From NCBI RefSeq assembly GCF_023822065.1, contig NZ_CP084930.1:1504001-1568000 (forward strand): a stretch of 64,000 nt of DNA. Direction: 5' to 3'. The DNA comes from Sphingomonas morindae. GTDB lineage: Bacteria; Pseudomonadota; Alphaproteobacteria; Sphingomonadales; Sphingomonadaceae. Made by a program: the position numbers and the translations under genes. This document shows positions 27,723-36,362 of this stretch, one piece after another. A model generated the notes under the pieces. The model did not search any database, was not told where the DNA came from, and saw only the letters and a program-made list of their open reading frames with translations. Position 1 is the stretch's first letter. Each line of letters begins with the position of its first letter.

Positions 27723-28693
27723 GGCTCGGAGTGGTCGGCGCCGGCGCCTGGGGCACCGCGCTCGCGCAGGTCGCGGCGGCGCGCGGCCCGGTGACGCTTT
27801 GGGCGCGCTCGCCCGCGCTCGCCGCCGATCTGCGCGCGCGCCGCGTCAACGAGGCCTATCTTCCGGGCATCGCGCTGGCCGACGCGATCGAGCCCAGCGC
27901 CGATCTCGCGGCGCTCGATGCCTGCGACGCGCTGCTGCTCGTCACTCCGGCGCAGGCGATGCGCGCGGTGCTCGGCGCCATCCCGAGCGGCGGGCGCCCG
28001 CTGATCCTCTGCTCCAAGGGGATCGAGGCGAACAGCCGGCTGCTGATGTCCGAAGTGGCGGCGTCGCTCCGGCCGGGGGCGCCGATCGCGGTCCTGTCCG
28101 GGCCGACCTTCGCGCACGAGGTGGCCGCCGGCCTCCCCGCCGCCGTCACCCTCGCCTGCGCCGATTCGGACATGTGCGAGGCGCTCGCCGCGCGCATCGC
28201 GGTGCCCACCTTCCGCGCCTATGTGAGCGACGATGTGATCGGCGCCGAGATCGGCGGCGCGGTCAAGAATGTGCTCGCCATTGCCTGCGGCGTGGTGGAA
28301 GGCGCGGGGCTGGGCCGCAATGCGGCGGCGGCGCTGATCGCGCGCGGCTTCGCCGAGATGCGCCGCTTCGGCGCGGCGCGCGGCGCGCGCATGGAGACGC
28401 TGGCGGGCCTGTCGGGGCTGGGCGATCTGGTGCTCACCTGCACCTCCACCGCCTCGCGCAACTATAGCCTGGGCCTGGGCCTCGGCCGGGGCCAATCCGC
28501 CGCCGCGCTGCTCGCCAATCGCCGCACCGTGGCGGAAGGCGCCTTCACCGCGCCGGTGCTCGCCGCGGCGGCGGCGGCGGCGGGGGTGGAGATGCCGATC
28601 GTCCAGGCGGTCTGCGCGCTGCTCGCGGACGAGGCGGCGGTGGAGGCGGTGGTGGAGCGGCTGCTCGCCCGGCCGCGCCGGGCGGAGGGCTGA
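27719..28693 (+). CDS. gpsA: Glycerol-3-phosphate dehydrogenase [NAD(P)+]
   Basis: 324 residues. Rossmann motif [13 protein letters not shown] opens the protein, SKGIEANSR and [14 protein letters not shown] follow, with the catalytic Lys in [13 protein letters not shown] and [10 protein letters not shown] further on. The enzyme reduces dihydroxyacetone phosphate to sn-glycerol-3-phosphate for phospholipid synthesis. It is translationally coupled to tsaD. Confidence 0.97.
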   Translation: MRLGVVGAGAWGTALAQVAAARGPVTLWARSPALAADLRARRVNEAYLPGIALADAIEPSADLAALDACDALLLVTPAQAMRAVLGAIPSGGRPLILCSKGIEANSRLLMSEVAASLRPGAPIAVLSGPTFAHEVAAGLPAAVTLACADSDMCEALAARIAVPTFRAYVSDDVIGAEIGGAVKNVLAIACGVVEGAGLGRNAAAALIARGFAEMRRFGAARGARMETLAGLSGLGDLVLTCTSTASRNYSLGLGLGRGQSAAALLANRRTVAEGAFTAPVLAAAAAAAGVEMPIVQAVCALLADEAAVEAVVERLLARPRRAEG

Positions 28694-28722
28694 TCATGGC
28701 GCACCGCTCCGCTCGCGCCGGC

Positions 28723-28905
28723 TCAGAAGTCGATCGCGATGCCCTTCAGCTCCCAATCGCCATAGCGCGTCGGCTCGGGGCCCTTGGGGCCGCCCGCCTC
28801 GGGCTGATCGACCGGGATGGGCGCGGGCTCGGGCACCGGCGGGCTCTTCGAGAGATAGGCCGGCGGTCGGACATGCGGCGGCCGGGGCGATCCGCTGGAC
28901 GGCAT
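28723..28905 (-). CDS. Succinate dehydrogenase assembly factor 4 (DUF1674)
   Basis: 60 residues. The Pro-rich N-terminus is variable but the C-terminal TRYGDWELKGIAIDF is the hallmark of DUF1674/SdhAF4, the chaperone that binds flavinylated SdhA before it joins SdhB. The ATG at 28905 has GAGGAG 7 nt upstream. It runs against gpsA and starts only 13 bp from the divergent methyltransferase gene. sdh genes are not in this window. Confidence 0.85.
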   Translation of the reverse strand: MPSSGSPRPPHVRPPAYLSKSPPVPEPAPIPVDQPEAGGPKGPEPTRYGDWELKGIAIDF

Positions 28906-28918
28906 GGTGACACTCCTC

Positions 28919-30196
28919 ATGGCTAGGCCCGGCCAAGATCGGCGTCCGGCCGCCGGCGCGCAAGTCCCCGGCCTCGCCGCGCGCCAGGCGGCGCTGCGCC
29001 TGCTCGATGCGGTGCTGCGGCGCGGCCTGCCGCTGGAGGCGGCGCTGTCCGCCGCCACTGCCGCGCTGGCGCGCGAGGAGGATCGCGGCCTCGCCCGGGC
29101 GATCGCCTCCGAGGTGCTGCGCCGGCTGCCCGATCTCGACGCCGCGATCGACGGCGCCACCCCGCGCCCGCTGCCGGCGGACGCCAAGGCCCGGTTCGCG
29201 CTGCGCATCGCGCTGGTGCAGGCGCTGGTGCTGCGCACGCCGCCCCATGCCGCCATCGCCACCGTGCTGCCGCTGGTGGACGGCGGCCCGCGCCGGCTGG
29301 TGCATGGCGTGTTCGGCGCCGTGATGCGCGGCGGCGTGCGCCTCGCCGAGCCGCCGCATTTCCCCGCCGCCGTCGCCGAACGCTGGACGCGCGCCTGGGG
29401 CGCGGCGGCGGTGGAAGCGGCGCGGCAGGGGCTGGCCGGCCGGCCGCCGCTCGATCTCACCCTCGCCGCGCCCGATGCCGAGGCGCCCGCCGGCACGGCG
29501 CTGCTCCCCGGCCATGTCCGCCTCGCGGAGTCGGGCGATGTCGCCACCCTGCCCGGCTACGAGGCCGGCGCCTGGTGGGTGCAGGATCTCGCCGCCTCGC
29601 TGCCGGCGCGGCTGCTCGGCGCCGGGCCCGGCGAGGCGCTCGATCTCTGCGCCGCGCCCGGCGGCAAGACCCTCCAGCTCGCCGCCGCCGGCTGGACGGT
29701 GACGGCGGTCGAACTCGCCGCCGAGCGCCTCGCCCGGCTGGAGGCCAATTGCGCGCGCACCGGCCTGTCGGCCCGGCTGGTCGCGGCCGATGTGCTGCGC
29801 TGGGCGCCGCCCGCGCCGGTGGATGCGCTGCTGCTCGACGCGCCCTGTTCGGCGAGCGGCATCTATCGCCGCCATCCCGATGTGCTCCACCGCGTGCGCC
29901 CCGCCGCGATCAAGGCGCTGGCGGAAACCCAGGCGGCGATGCTCGCGCGCGCCGCCGCCTGGGTGAAGCCGGGCGGCCGGCTGGTCTATGCGGTCTGTTC
30001 GCTCGAGCCCGAGGAAGGCGAGGCGATCGCCGCCGGCGCCGCCGCGCTGGGCCTCGCCACGCTTCCCGTCACCGCCGCCGAACTGCCCGCCGGCCTCGCG
30101 CCGGATGGCCGGGGTTGGCTGCGCGTGCCGCCCGGCGCGCTCGCCGAGCAGGGCGGCTGCGACGGCTTCTTCGTCGCCCGCTTCGCTAAGACTTGA
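28919..30196 (+). CDS. RsmB-type rRNA cytosine-C5 methyltransferase
   Basis: 425 residues. An N-terminal NusB-like helical domain (about 15-140) is followed by a Rossmann methyltransferase with [11 protein letters not shown], the [15 protein letters not shown] loop holding one catalytic Cys and [11 protein letters not shown] holding the other. The family methylates C967 of 16S rRNA in E. coli. The start is uncertain: ATG 28919 has no good Shine-Dalgarno, and ATG 28904 overlaps the SdhAF4 start codon. Downstream rpe has its own promoter. Confidence 0.9.
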   Translation: MARPGQDRRPAAGAQVPGLAARQAALRLLDAVLRRGLPLEAALSAATAALAREEDRGLARAIASEVLRRLPDLDAAIDGATPRPLPADAKARFALRIALVQALVLRTPPHAAIATVLPLVDGGPRRLVHGVFGAVMRGGVRLAEPPHFPAAVAERWTRAWGAAAVEAARQGLAGRPPLDLTLAAPDAEAPAGTALLPGHVRLAESGDVATLPGYEAGAWWVQDLAASLPARLLGAGPGEALDLCAAPGGKTLQLAAAGWTVTAVELAAERLARLEANCARTGLSARLVAADVLRWAPPAPVDALLLDAPCSASGIYRRHPDVLHRVRPAAIKALAETQAAMLARAAAWVKPGGRLVYAVCSLEPEEGEAIAAGAAALGLATLPVTAAELPAGLAPDGRGWLRVPPGALAEQGGCDGFFVARFAKT

Positions 30197-30220
30197 AGCC
30201 CCCCATACGAAAGGTCTAGG
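30192..30220 (+). promoter_or_regulatory. rpe promoter, probably leaderless
   Basis: CTTGAA (30192-30197), 17-bp spacer, TCTAGG (30215-30220). The rpe ATG at 30228 is where transcription should begin. The -35 overlaps the preceding methyltransferase stop codon. Confidence 0.55.
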
Positions 30221-30227
30221 CGCCACG

Positions 30228-30893
30228 ATGATGCCAAAGCCCGTTCGCATCGCACCCTCGATCCTCTCGGCCGACTTTGCGCGGCTGGGCGAGGAGGTGC
30301 GCGCCATCGACGCCGCCGGAGCGGACTGGATCCATATCGACGTGATGGACGGGCATTTCGTGCCCAACATCTCGCTCGGCCCGGCGGTGGTGAAGGCGCT
30401 CCGCCCGCACACCGCCAAGCCGTTCGACGTGCATCTCATGATCGCGCCGATCGATCCCTATCTCGAGGCCTTTGCCGAAGCCGGCGCGGATTGCCTCACC
30501 GTGCATCCCGAGGCGGGGCCGCATGTCCACCGCACCGTCCAGACGATCAAGGCGCTCGGCAAGCGCGCCGGCGTGGTGCTGTGCCCCGCGACCCCGGAGG
30601 ACCGGCTCGATTATCTGCTCGACATCGTCGATCTCGTGCTGGTGATGACGGTCAATCCCGGCTTTGGCGGGCAGAGCTTCCTCCATGCGCAGCTCGCCAA
30701 GATCGAGCGGATCCGCGCGATGATCGATCGCTCGGGCCGCGCCATTGATCTCGAGGTGGATGGCGGCATCGATCACGAGACCGCGCCGCTGTGCCTCGCG
30801 GCGGGCGCCGATGCGCTGGTCGCCGGCACCGCCAGCTTCCGCGGCGGCGCCAGCCGCTATGCGGAGAATATCCGGGGCCTGCGCGGGGCATGA
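30228..30893 (+). CDS. rpe: Ribulose-phosphate 3-epimerase
   Basis: 221 residues, a TIM barrel. Conserved stretches are [17 protein letters not shown], the metal-binding [30 protein letters not shown] and the second catalytic Asp in LEVDGGID. It interconverts ribulose-5-phosphate and xylulose-5-phosphate. Start is ATG 30228 or 30231. Its stop overlaps the start of the heparinase-like gene. Confidence 0.97.
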   Translation: MMPKPVRIAPSILSADFARLGEEVRAIDAAGADWIHIDVMDGHFVPNISLGPAVVKALRPHTAKPFDVHLMIAPIDPYLEAFAEAGADCLTVHPEAGPHVHRTVQTIKALGKRAGVVLCPATPEDRLDYLLDIVDLVLVMTVNPGFGGQSFLHAQLAKIERIRAMIDRSGRAIDLEVDGGIDHETAPLCLAAGADALVAGTASFRGGASRYAENIRGLRGA

Positions 30894-32632
30894 GCGGCGC
30901 CCGTCGCGCCGCGCCCGAGGAGCCGGCGGAAACGCCGGTGGCGCCCGGCCGCAGCCTGATCCGGGTCGCGGACGAGCGTGGCGCCTCGCTGGCGGAGCGG
31001 CTGATGGCGCAGCTGGAGCGGCTCGCCTGGAAGACGCCCTTCCACAGCATGCGGCTGCGCGGCCGCTATCCGCTCAAGCTGCTCGGCGTGCCGCGCGATC
31101 CGATCGCCGGCGATGCCGAGGCGGGGCTGGATCTGCTCGATGGCGAGGTGACGCTCGGCCGCGCCCGCGCCGATGCCGATACGCTGGATTATGCCGATGC
31201 CCGCCACGGCCAGGGCTTTGTCGATCACGTGCAGAGCTTCGCCTGGCTGCGCGATCTCGCCGCCGCCGCGCCGCGCGAAACCGGCGCTCCCGTCGCCGAG
31301 GCGCTGATGCGGCGCTGGCTGGATGCGCATGGCGCTGTCATCGCCGAGCCCGCCTGGCGCGCCGATCTCTGGGGCCGCCGCATCCTCGCCTGGACCGCGC
31401 ACGCGCCGCTGATCCTCTCCTCGTCCGATCTCGTCTATCGCTCGGCGGTGCTCAACACGCTGGCGCGCGGCGCCCGCCATCTCGACCAGACCGCCGAAAA
31501 GGCGCCGGTCGGCCTGCCCCGGATCGCGGCGGCGGCGGGGCTGATCGCGGCGGGCCTGCTCATCCCCGGGGGCGAGCCGCGCCTCGCGCGGGGCGAGGCG
31601 GCGATGGCCAAGGCGCTCGCCACCGGCGCCACGGGCGATGGCGGCATCGTCAGCCGCGCCCCCGTGGATCTGCTCGCGCTGGTCGAGCTGCTCGCCCAGC
31701 TGCTCGCCGTCTATGAGGAGCGCCGGCGCGAGCCGCCGGCCGCGCTCCCCGCCACGCTCGCCCGGGCGGTGCCGGCGCTGCTCGGCGTGACGCTCGGCGA
31801 TGGCCGGCTGTCCAGCTGGCAGGGCGGTGGCCCGCTCGAGGCGGATCGCGTCGCCCGCGCCATTGCCGGCTCGGGCGTGCGCACGCGGCCGCAGCGCCAG
31901 TCGCGCGAATGGGGCTTCCAGCGGCTCGCCGGCGGCGCCACCGTGCTGGTCGCGGATTGCGCGCCGCCGCCCGCCAGCCGGCTCGCGCGGGGCGGCTGCG
32001 CCTCCACCCTCGCCTTCGAGTTCGCGGACGGCAGCCAGCGCATCATCGTCAATTGCGGCGGCGATCGGCCCTGGTCGGCGCTGCCGCGCGAGATCGGCGA
32101 GGCGCTGCGCACCACCGCCGCCCATTCCACCCTCACGCTCGCCGATTCCAACTCCACCGCCATCCATCCCGATGGCTCGCTCGGCCGCGGCGTCACCGAG
32201 GTCGAGCTGGATCGCCAGGAGCAGGAAAGCGCCTCCCGCATCGAGGCGAGCCATGATGGCTATGTGCGCCGCTACGGGCTGATCCATCGCCGCCGCCTCG
32301 CGCTCGCCGCCGACGGGCGCGAGCTGGCCGGCGAGGATGTGCTGCTGCCGGCGGGCGGCGGGCGCGGCGCGGCGACCGTCGGCTTCGCCGCGCGCTTCCA
32401 CCTCGCGCCCGGCGTGGAGGCCACCGCCACCGCCGATGGCCAGGGCGCGCTGCTCCGGCTGGAGGGCGGCGGCCTGTGGCAGTTCCGCTGCCGCGGCGGC
32501 ACGCTGGCGCTCGAGGAGAGCATCTGGATCGATGGCCGCGGCCGTCCCGCCCATGCCAGCCAGCTCGTCGTCTCCGGCCAGGCGCCGGCGGGCGGCACCA
32601 GCATTTCCTGGATCATCAAGCGCGCCGGCTGA
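30890..32632 (+). CDS. Heparinase II/III-family protein
   Basis: 580 residues. An alpha-helical N-terminal half (alginate-lyase-like toroid, about 40-310) is followed by a beta-sandwich C-terminal half beginning near 330, with [16 protein letters not shown] and the [11 protein letters not shown] strand, as in Pfam heparinase II/III. There is no signal peptide, so it would be cytoplasmic unless exported in another way. Several alphaproteobacteria keep this gene next to rpe and purH. Substrate is unknown; it may act on cell-wall or envelope sugar turnover products, or the lyase activity may be lost. Coupled to rpe by ATGA. Confidence 0.85.
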   Translation: MSGARRAAPEEPAETPVAPGRSLIRVADERGASLAERLMAQLERLAWKTPFHSMRLRGRYPLKLLGVPRDPIAGDAEAGLDLLDGEVTLGRARADADTLDYADARHGQGFVDHVQSFAWLRDLAAAAPRETGAPVAEALMRRWLDAHGAVIAEPAWRADLWGRRILAWTAHAPLILSSSDLVYRSAVLNTLARGARHLDQTAEKAPVGLPRIAAAAGLIAAGLLIPGGEPRLARGEAAMAKALATGATGDGGIVSRAPVDLLALVELLAQLLAVYEERRREPPAALPATLARAVPALLGVTLGDGRLSSWQGGGPLEADRVARAIAGSGVRTRPQRQSREWGFQRLAGGATVLVADCAPPPASRLARGGCASTLAFEFADGSQRIIVNCGGDRPWSALPREIGEALRTTAAHSTLTLADSNSTAIHPDGSLGRGVTEVELDRQEQESASRIEASHDGYVRRYGLIHRRRLALAADGRELAGEDVLLPAGGGRGAATVGFAARFHLAPGVEATATADGQGALLRLEGGGLWQFRCRGGTLALEESIWIDGRGRPAHASQLVVSGQAPAGGTSISWIIKRAG

Positions 32633-32659
32633 GCGCGCCCGTGCCGTGAAGGATAGATC

Positions 32660-34279
32660 ATGTCGGACGTGAAGATCGCGCGCGCGCTGCTGTCGGTATC
32701 GGACAAGAGCGGGCTGGTGGACCTGGCCCGCGCGCTCGCCGCCCGCGATGTCGAGCTGGTCTCGACCGGCGGCACCGCGCGCGCGCTGCGCGAGGCCGGG
32801 CTCGCGGTGAAGGACGTGTCGGATCTCACCGGCTTTCCCGAGATGATGGACGGCCGCGTCAAGACGCTGCACCCGATGGTGCATGGCGGGCTGCTGGCGG
32901 TGCGCGACGATCCCGCCCATGCCGCCGCGATGGAGGCGCACGGCATCGGCGCGATCGATCTGGTGGTGGTCAATCTCTATCCCTTCGCCAGCACCGTGGC
33001 CAAGGGCGCCGCGCGCGACGAGGTGATCGAGAATATCGATATCGGCGGCCCGTCGATGGTCCGCTCCGCCGCGAAGAACCATCGCTACGTCACCATCGTC
33101 ACCGATCCCGCCGATTATCCCGCGCTGATCGCGGAGCTGGGCGAGACCGGCGGCGCCACCCGCGAGGCGACGCGCATCCGCCTCGCCGGCAAGGCCTATG
33201 CCCATACCGCTGCCTATGATTCGGCGATCGCCGGCTGGTTCGCGCAGACCGATGCCTTCACCCATCCCGCCGGGCCGGAGGCTTTGGGCGCGACGCGCTT
33301 CCCCGCGCTGCTGCCGCTCGCCTTCGCCCGCGCGGAGACGCTGCGCTATGGCGAGAATCCGCACCAGGCGGCGGCGCTGTACCGCGCCTCCGGCACTGAT
33401 GCGGGCATCGCCCAGGCCCGCCAGCTCCAGGGCAAGGAGCTGAGCTACAACAATTACAACGATGCTGACGCGGCGCTGGAACTGGTCAGCGAATTTCGCG
33501 ACGGGCCGCCCACCGTGGTCATCGTCAAACATGCCAATCCGTGCGGCGTCGCCTCGGCCGACACGCTGGTCGAGGCCTATCGCGCCGCGCTGGCGTGCGA
33601 CAGCGTCTCGGCCTTTGGCGGCATCATCGCCTGCAACCGTCCGCTCGACGCCGAGACGGCCGAGGCGATGACGGGCATCTTCACCGAAGTGGTGGTCGCC
33701 CCCGATGCCGATGCGGCGGCGCAGGCGGTGTTCGCCCGCAAGAAGAATCTGCGCCTGCTGCTCACCGGTGCGCTGCCCGATCCGGTGCGGCCCGGCCTCG
33801 TCTTCAAGTCGATCGCCGGCGGCGTGCTGGTGCAGGGCCGCGACGATGGCCGGCTCGCGCCCGATGCGCTGCGCGTCGTCACCCGCCGCGCGCCGACCGC
33901 GCAGGAGCATGCCGATGCGCTGTTCGCCTGGACCGTGGCCAAGCACGTCAAGTCGAACGCGATCGTCTATGCCAAGGATGGCGCCACCGCCGGCATCGGC
34001 GCGGGCCAGATGAACCGGCTGGAATCGGCGCGCATCGCCGCATGGAAGGCGCGCGACGCGGCCGAGAAGGCGGGCTGGCCGGCGCCGCGCACGATCGGCT
34101 CGGCGGTCGCCTCGGATGCCTTCTTCCCCTTCGCCGATGGCCTGCTCGCCGCCGTCGAGGCCGGGGCCACGGCGGTGATCCAGCCGGGCGGCTCGATCCG
34201 CGACGAGGAGGTGATCGCCGCCGCCGACGAGGCCGGCCTCGCCATGCTCTTCACCGGCATGCGCCACTTCCGCCACTGA
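32660..34279 (+). CDS. purH: Bifunctional AICAR transformylase/IMP cyclohydrolase
   Basis: 539 residues. The N-terminal IMP cyclohydrolase domain (about 1-195) contains [15 protein letters not shown] and [15 protein letters not shown]; the C-terminal transformylase has the catalytic Lys-His in [13 protein letters not shown] and [11 protein letters not shown]. It performs the last two steps of purine synthesis to IMP. AAGGA sits about 6 nt before the ATG. It is 27 nt downstream of the heparinase-like gene and probably in the same transcript. Confidence 0.97.
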   Translation: MSDVKIARALLSVSDKSGLVDLARALAARDVELVSTGGTARALREAGLAVKDVSDLTGFPEMMDGRVKTLHPMVHGGLLAVRDDPAHAAAMEAHGIGAIDLVVVNLYPFASTVAKGAARDEVIENIDIGGPSMVRSAAKNHRYVTIVTDPADYPALIAELGETGGATREATRIRLAGKAYAHTAAYDSAIAGWFAQTDAFTHPAGPEALGATRFPALLPLAFARAETLRYGENPHQAAALYRASGTDAGIAQARQLQGKELSYNNYNDADAALELVSEFRDGPPTVVIVKHANPCGVASADTLVEAYRAALACDSVSAFGGIIACNRPLDAETAEAMTGIFTEVVVAPDADAAAQAVFARKKNLRLLLTGALPDPVRPGLVFKSIAGGVLVQGRDDGRLAPDALRVVTRRAPTAQEHADALFAWTVAKHVKSNAIVYAKDGATAGIGAGQMNRLESARIAAWKARDAAEKAGWPAPRTIGSAVASDAFFPFADGLLAAVEAGATAVIQPGGSIRDEEVIAAADEAGLAMLFTGMRHFRH

Positions 34280-34298
34280 GGCGCGCGGCGCGGGCGGG

Positions 34299-34916
34299 TC
34301 AGCGGCGCGCGGGGCGCCGCGCCGCCAGCGCGCCGGCGATCCAGATCAGCCCCAGCCCCCAGCCGGCCAGCACGTCGCCCGGCCAGTGCACCGCCAGCGC
34401 GAGGCGGGTCCAGCCGATCGCCAGGCTGAACGCCAGCCCCGCCAGCCAGGCGCCGCGTCGTTCGGTCAGCGCCGCCAGCGCCAGCGCCGCCATCATCGTG
34501 CCGGCGCTATGCGCGCTCGGAAAGCTCCAGGATCCGACCAGCTCCAGCCGGTCGAGCGCGGGCGGGCGGGGCCGCAGCACCAGCAGCTTGATCGCCTCCA
34601 CGCCGAGCCGGCCGACGATCAGCGTGATCGCCAGCCAGGCGGCGTCGCGGCCCCGCCCGCGCCAGGCGAGGCCGAGCGCCACCAGGGTCGCGATCGGCCC
34701 GATCACCAGCAGCCCGCCCAGCGCCGACAGCGAGATGATCTGCCGGACCCAGCGATCGGCCGGGCCGAGGCGGAAGAAGGAATGCAGCGGCACGTCCCAG
34801 CCGAGCCGCCAGCTGAGCAGGCCCAGCAGCAGCAGCGCGCCGCCCGCCGTCAGAAGCAGCGCCGGCGGCGGCTGATAGGGCGCACGGTGGAACGCGGCGG
34901 GCCGGGCCTCTGCCAA
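34299..34916 (-). CDS. PAP2-superfamily membrane phosphatase
   Basis: 205 residues with about five transmembrane helices. The phosphatase signature is complete: KLLVLRPRP (K-x6-RP), SFPSAHSAG (PSGH variant) and [16 protein letters not shown] (R-x5-H-x3-D). Family members dephosphorylate lipid phosphates such as phosphatidate or undecaprenyl diphosphate at the periplasmic face. The substrate cannot be told from the sequence. It follows the outer-membrane protein gene by 14 nt and may share its regulated promoter. Confidence 0.9.
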   Translation of the reverse strand: MAEARPAAFHRAPYQPPPALLLTAGGALLLLGLLSWRLGWDVPLHSFFRLGPADRWVRQIISLSALGGLLVIGPIATLVALGLAWRGRGRDAAWLAITLIVGRLGVEAIKLLVLRPRPPALDRLELVGSWSFPSAHSAGTMMAALALAALTERRGAWLAGLAFSLAIGWTRLALAVHWPGDVLAGWGLGLIWIAGALAARRPARR

Positions 34917-34930
34917 AATCGCCCGCGCGA

Positions 34931-35671
34931 TCAGAAGCGGAAGGCGGTGCCGATATAGATGGCCTGGCTGTCGCGCCGGCTATCATCGACGACCTGGAAG
35001 CGATCGCGATCGACGCGGTAGCGCACCCCGCCCGTCACATCGAGGCGGTTGTTGATCGAGTAGGAGCCGCCCAGATCGACCGAGACGTTCCTGTCATTGT
35101 CCACCAGGTGCGGCACGTCGCCCAGCGCGCGTTCGGCGGCGAGCGCGAGGCGCGTGCTCCAGCGGCGGCCGGCATAGCTGAGCGCGATGTCCGCGCTCTC
35201 GCGGCTGCCCGGCACGGCGCCGAGATCGACCTTCGCATAGTCGCTGGTCACGGCGAAGCGCTTCCAGCCGAGCGCGACGCCCAGATTATAGGCCGACGGC
35301 GCCACGCCCGCGCCCTGGCCGGCCATGGCCTGCCGCTCGGCCTGCTCGGGCGTGTTGGCGCGCGCGCGCACGGCCACGGTGACGCGGCGGCTGCTGCCGG
35401 GCGTGCTGGAGGGGGTGAAGCGGAAGCCGCTGCCGCCCATCAGCCCGGCGCGCCCGAAGCTCATCGCCAGCCGCGGATCGGCGGCGGCGGGCGTGAATGA
35501 GCCGATCGAGCCCGCCGAACCCGCATGCGACGGCGTGAAGTGGCTGACATGGGGCACCGCGCGGCTGCGGCGATGCGCCTCGCGCGGGCCGGCCAGGACG
35601 AGCGCGGGCGCGAGCATCAGCGCAAGCGCCAGCCCCCCCTGCCTCATCATCCCCGACCGATTCGTGCCCAT
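34931..35671 (-). CDS. Outer-membrane beta-barrel-like protein, hypothetical
   Basis: 246 residues. A Sec signal (about 8-27, MMRQGGLALALMLAPALVLAG) is followed by a His/Ser/Gly-rich region and then alternating strands such as AYNLGVALGWKRFAVTSDYAKVD, DIALSYAGRRWSTRLALAAE and a terminal YIGTAFRF. Ending in Phe after an alternating strand is the outer-membrane barrel pattern; about eight strands would fit. No named family recognised. Start 35671 is preceded by GAGAGAG. It is likely expressed from the adjacent promoter that contains a palindromic operator. Confidence 0.7.
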   Translation of the reverse strand: MGTNRSGMMRQGGLALALMLAPALVLAGPREAHRRSRAVPHVSHFTPSHAGSAGSIGSFTPAAADPRLAMSFGRAGLMGGSGFRFTPSSTPGSSRRVTVAVRARANTPEQAERQAMAGQGAGVAPSAYNLGVALGWKRFAVTSDYAKVDLGAVPGSRESADIALSYAGRRWSTRLALAAERALGDVPHLVDNDRNVSVDLGGSYSINNRLDVTGGVRYRVDRDRFQVVDDSRRDSQAIYIGTAFRF

Positions 35672-35694
35672 CGCTGTCTCTCTCGCCCCCTTAT

Positions 35695-35724
35695 ATTTAG
35701 GCGCGGCGCCTAGCATGGCCACAA
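35695..35724 (-). promoter_or_regulatory. Promoter with overlapping palindromic operator
   Basis: Minus strand TTGTGG (35724-35719), 18-bp spacer, CTAAAT (35700-35695). The perfect 15-bp palindrome TAGGCGCGGCGCCTA (35698-35712) overlaps the -10 and spacer, the position where a bound repressor would block RNA polymerase. It serves the outer-membrane protein gene starting at 35671. Confidence 0.5.
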
Positions 35725-35832
35725 CGCCTCGGCCACAATCTTGCCGCACGCCCGCAAGAATCGGCCCGGCTGTTGCATAAGCTCCACATTCCGGCCGCTC
35801 AATTGCGGGAGAGTCCGGTAGCGCGCGGGCCG

Positions 35833-35860
35833 CTTGCGGGCGCTCGCCGAGCCTCTATAG
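35833..35860 (+). promoter_or_regulatory. Probable promoter of the DUF3576 gene
   Basis: CTTGCG (35833-35838), 16-bp spacer, CTATAG (35855-35860). Transcription would begin near 35867, giving a leader of about 33 nt; leuS is probably on this transcript. Confidence 0.55.
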
Positions 35861-35899
35861 ATGCCCGCTTACGGTTCCCCGGCCCAAAGGCACCTGACG

Positions 35900-36349
35900 A
35901 TGCTCGCTTGCTCCCGCTCCCTGCGCCCGATCGGCGGCGCGCTTGGCCTCGCTTTGCTGCTCGCCGGCTGCGGCCATAAACAGCCCAAGAGCGCGAGCGC
36001 CGATATCGCTGCCTCCAAGGTCACCCGGATCGGCGTCAACGCCTATCTGTGGCGCGCCTCGCTCGATACGGTTTCGTTCATGCCGCTCGCCCAGGTCGAT
36101 TCGAACGGCGGTGTGATCGTGACGGACTGGTACACCAATCCCAACACGCCCACCGAGCGGATGAAGCTCACGGTCACCGTGCTGGATCAGGATCTGCGCG
36201 CCGATGCGATCCGCGTCGCGGCCTCGCGGCAGGTCAACCAGGGCGGCAATTGGGTCAACGCTCCCGTCGCTGCGCAGACCACGCAGCGCCTCGAGGAGAT
36301 CATCCTCGGCCGCGCGCGCGATCTTCGTCGCGGCGTGATCTCGGGCTGA
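35900..36349 (+). CDS. DUF3576 lipoprotein
   Basis: 149 residues. A lipoprotein signal ends in LLLAGCG (Cys at about residue 25), followed by a compact domain with [23 protein letters not shown] and VVTDWYTNP-like sequence ([17 protein letters not shown]), characteristic of DUF3576. It is a conserved envelope lipoprotein of alphaproteobacteria of unknown function, usually near leuS-lptE, which suggests an outer-membrane role. It ends 13 nt before leuS. Confidence 0.88.
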   Translation: MLACSRSLRPIGGALGLALLLAGCGHKQPKSASADIAASKVTRIGVNAYLWRASLDTVSFMPLAQVDSNGGVIVTDWYTNPNTPTERMKLTVTVLDQDLRADAIRVAASRQVNQGGNWVNAPVAAQTTQRLEEIILGRARDLRRGVISG

Positions 36350-36362
36350 TCCGGCGGCGGGC

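Noticed and set aside
30857-34276. Long open reading frame on the minus strand opposite the heparinase-like and purH genes
   Set aside because: The sequence is His/Arg/Gly/Ala-rich with no motif and lies antisense to two clear genes; very long antisense frames are expected at this GC content.
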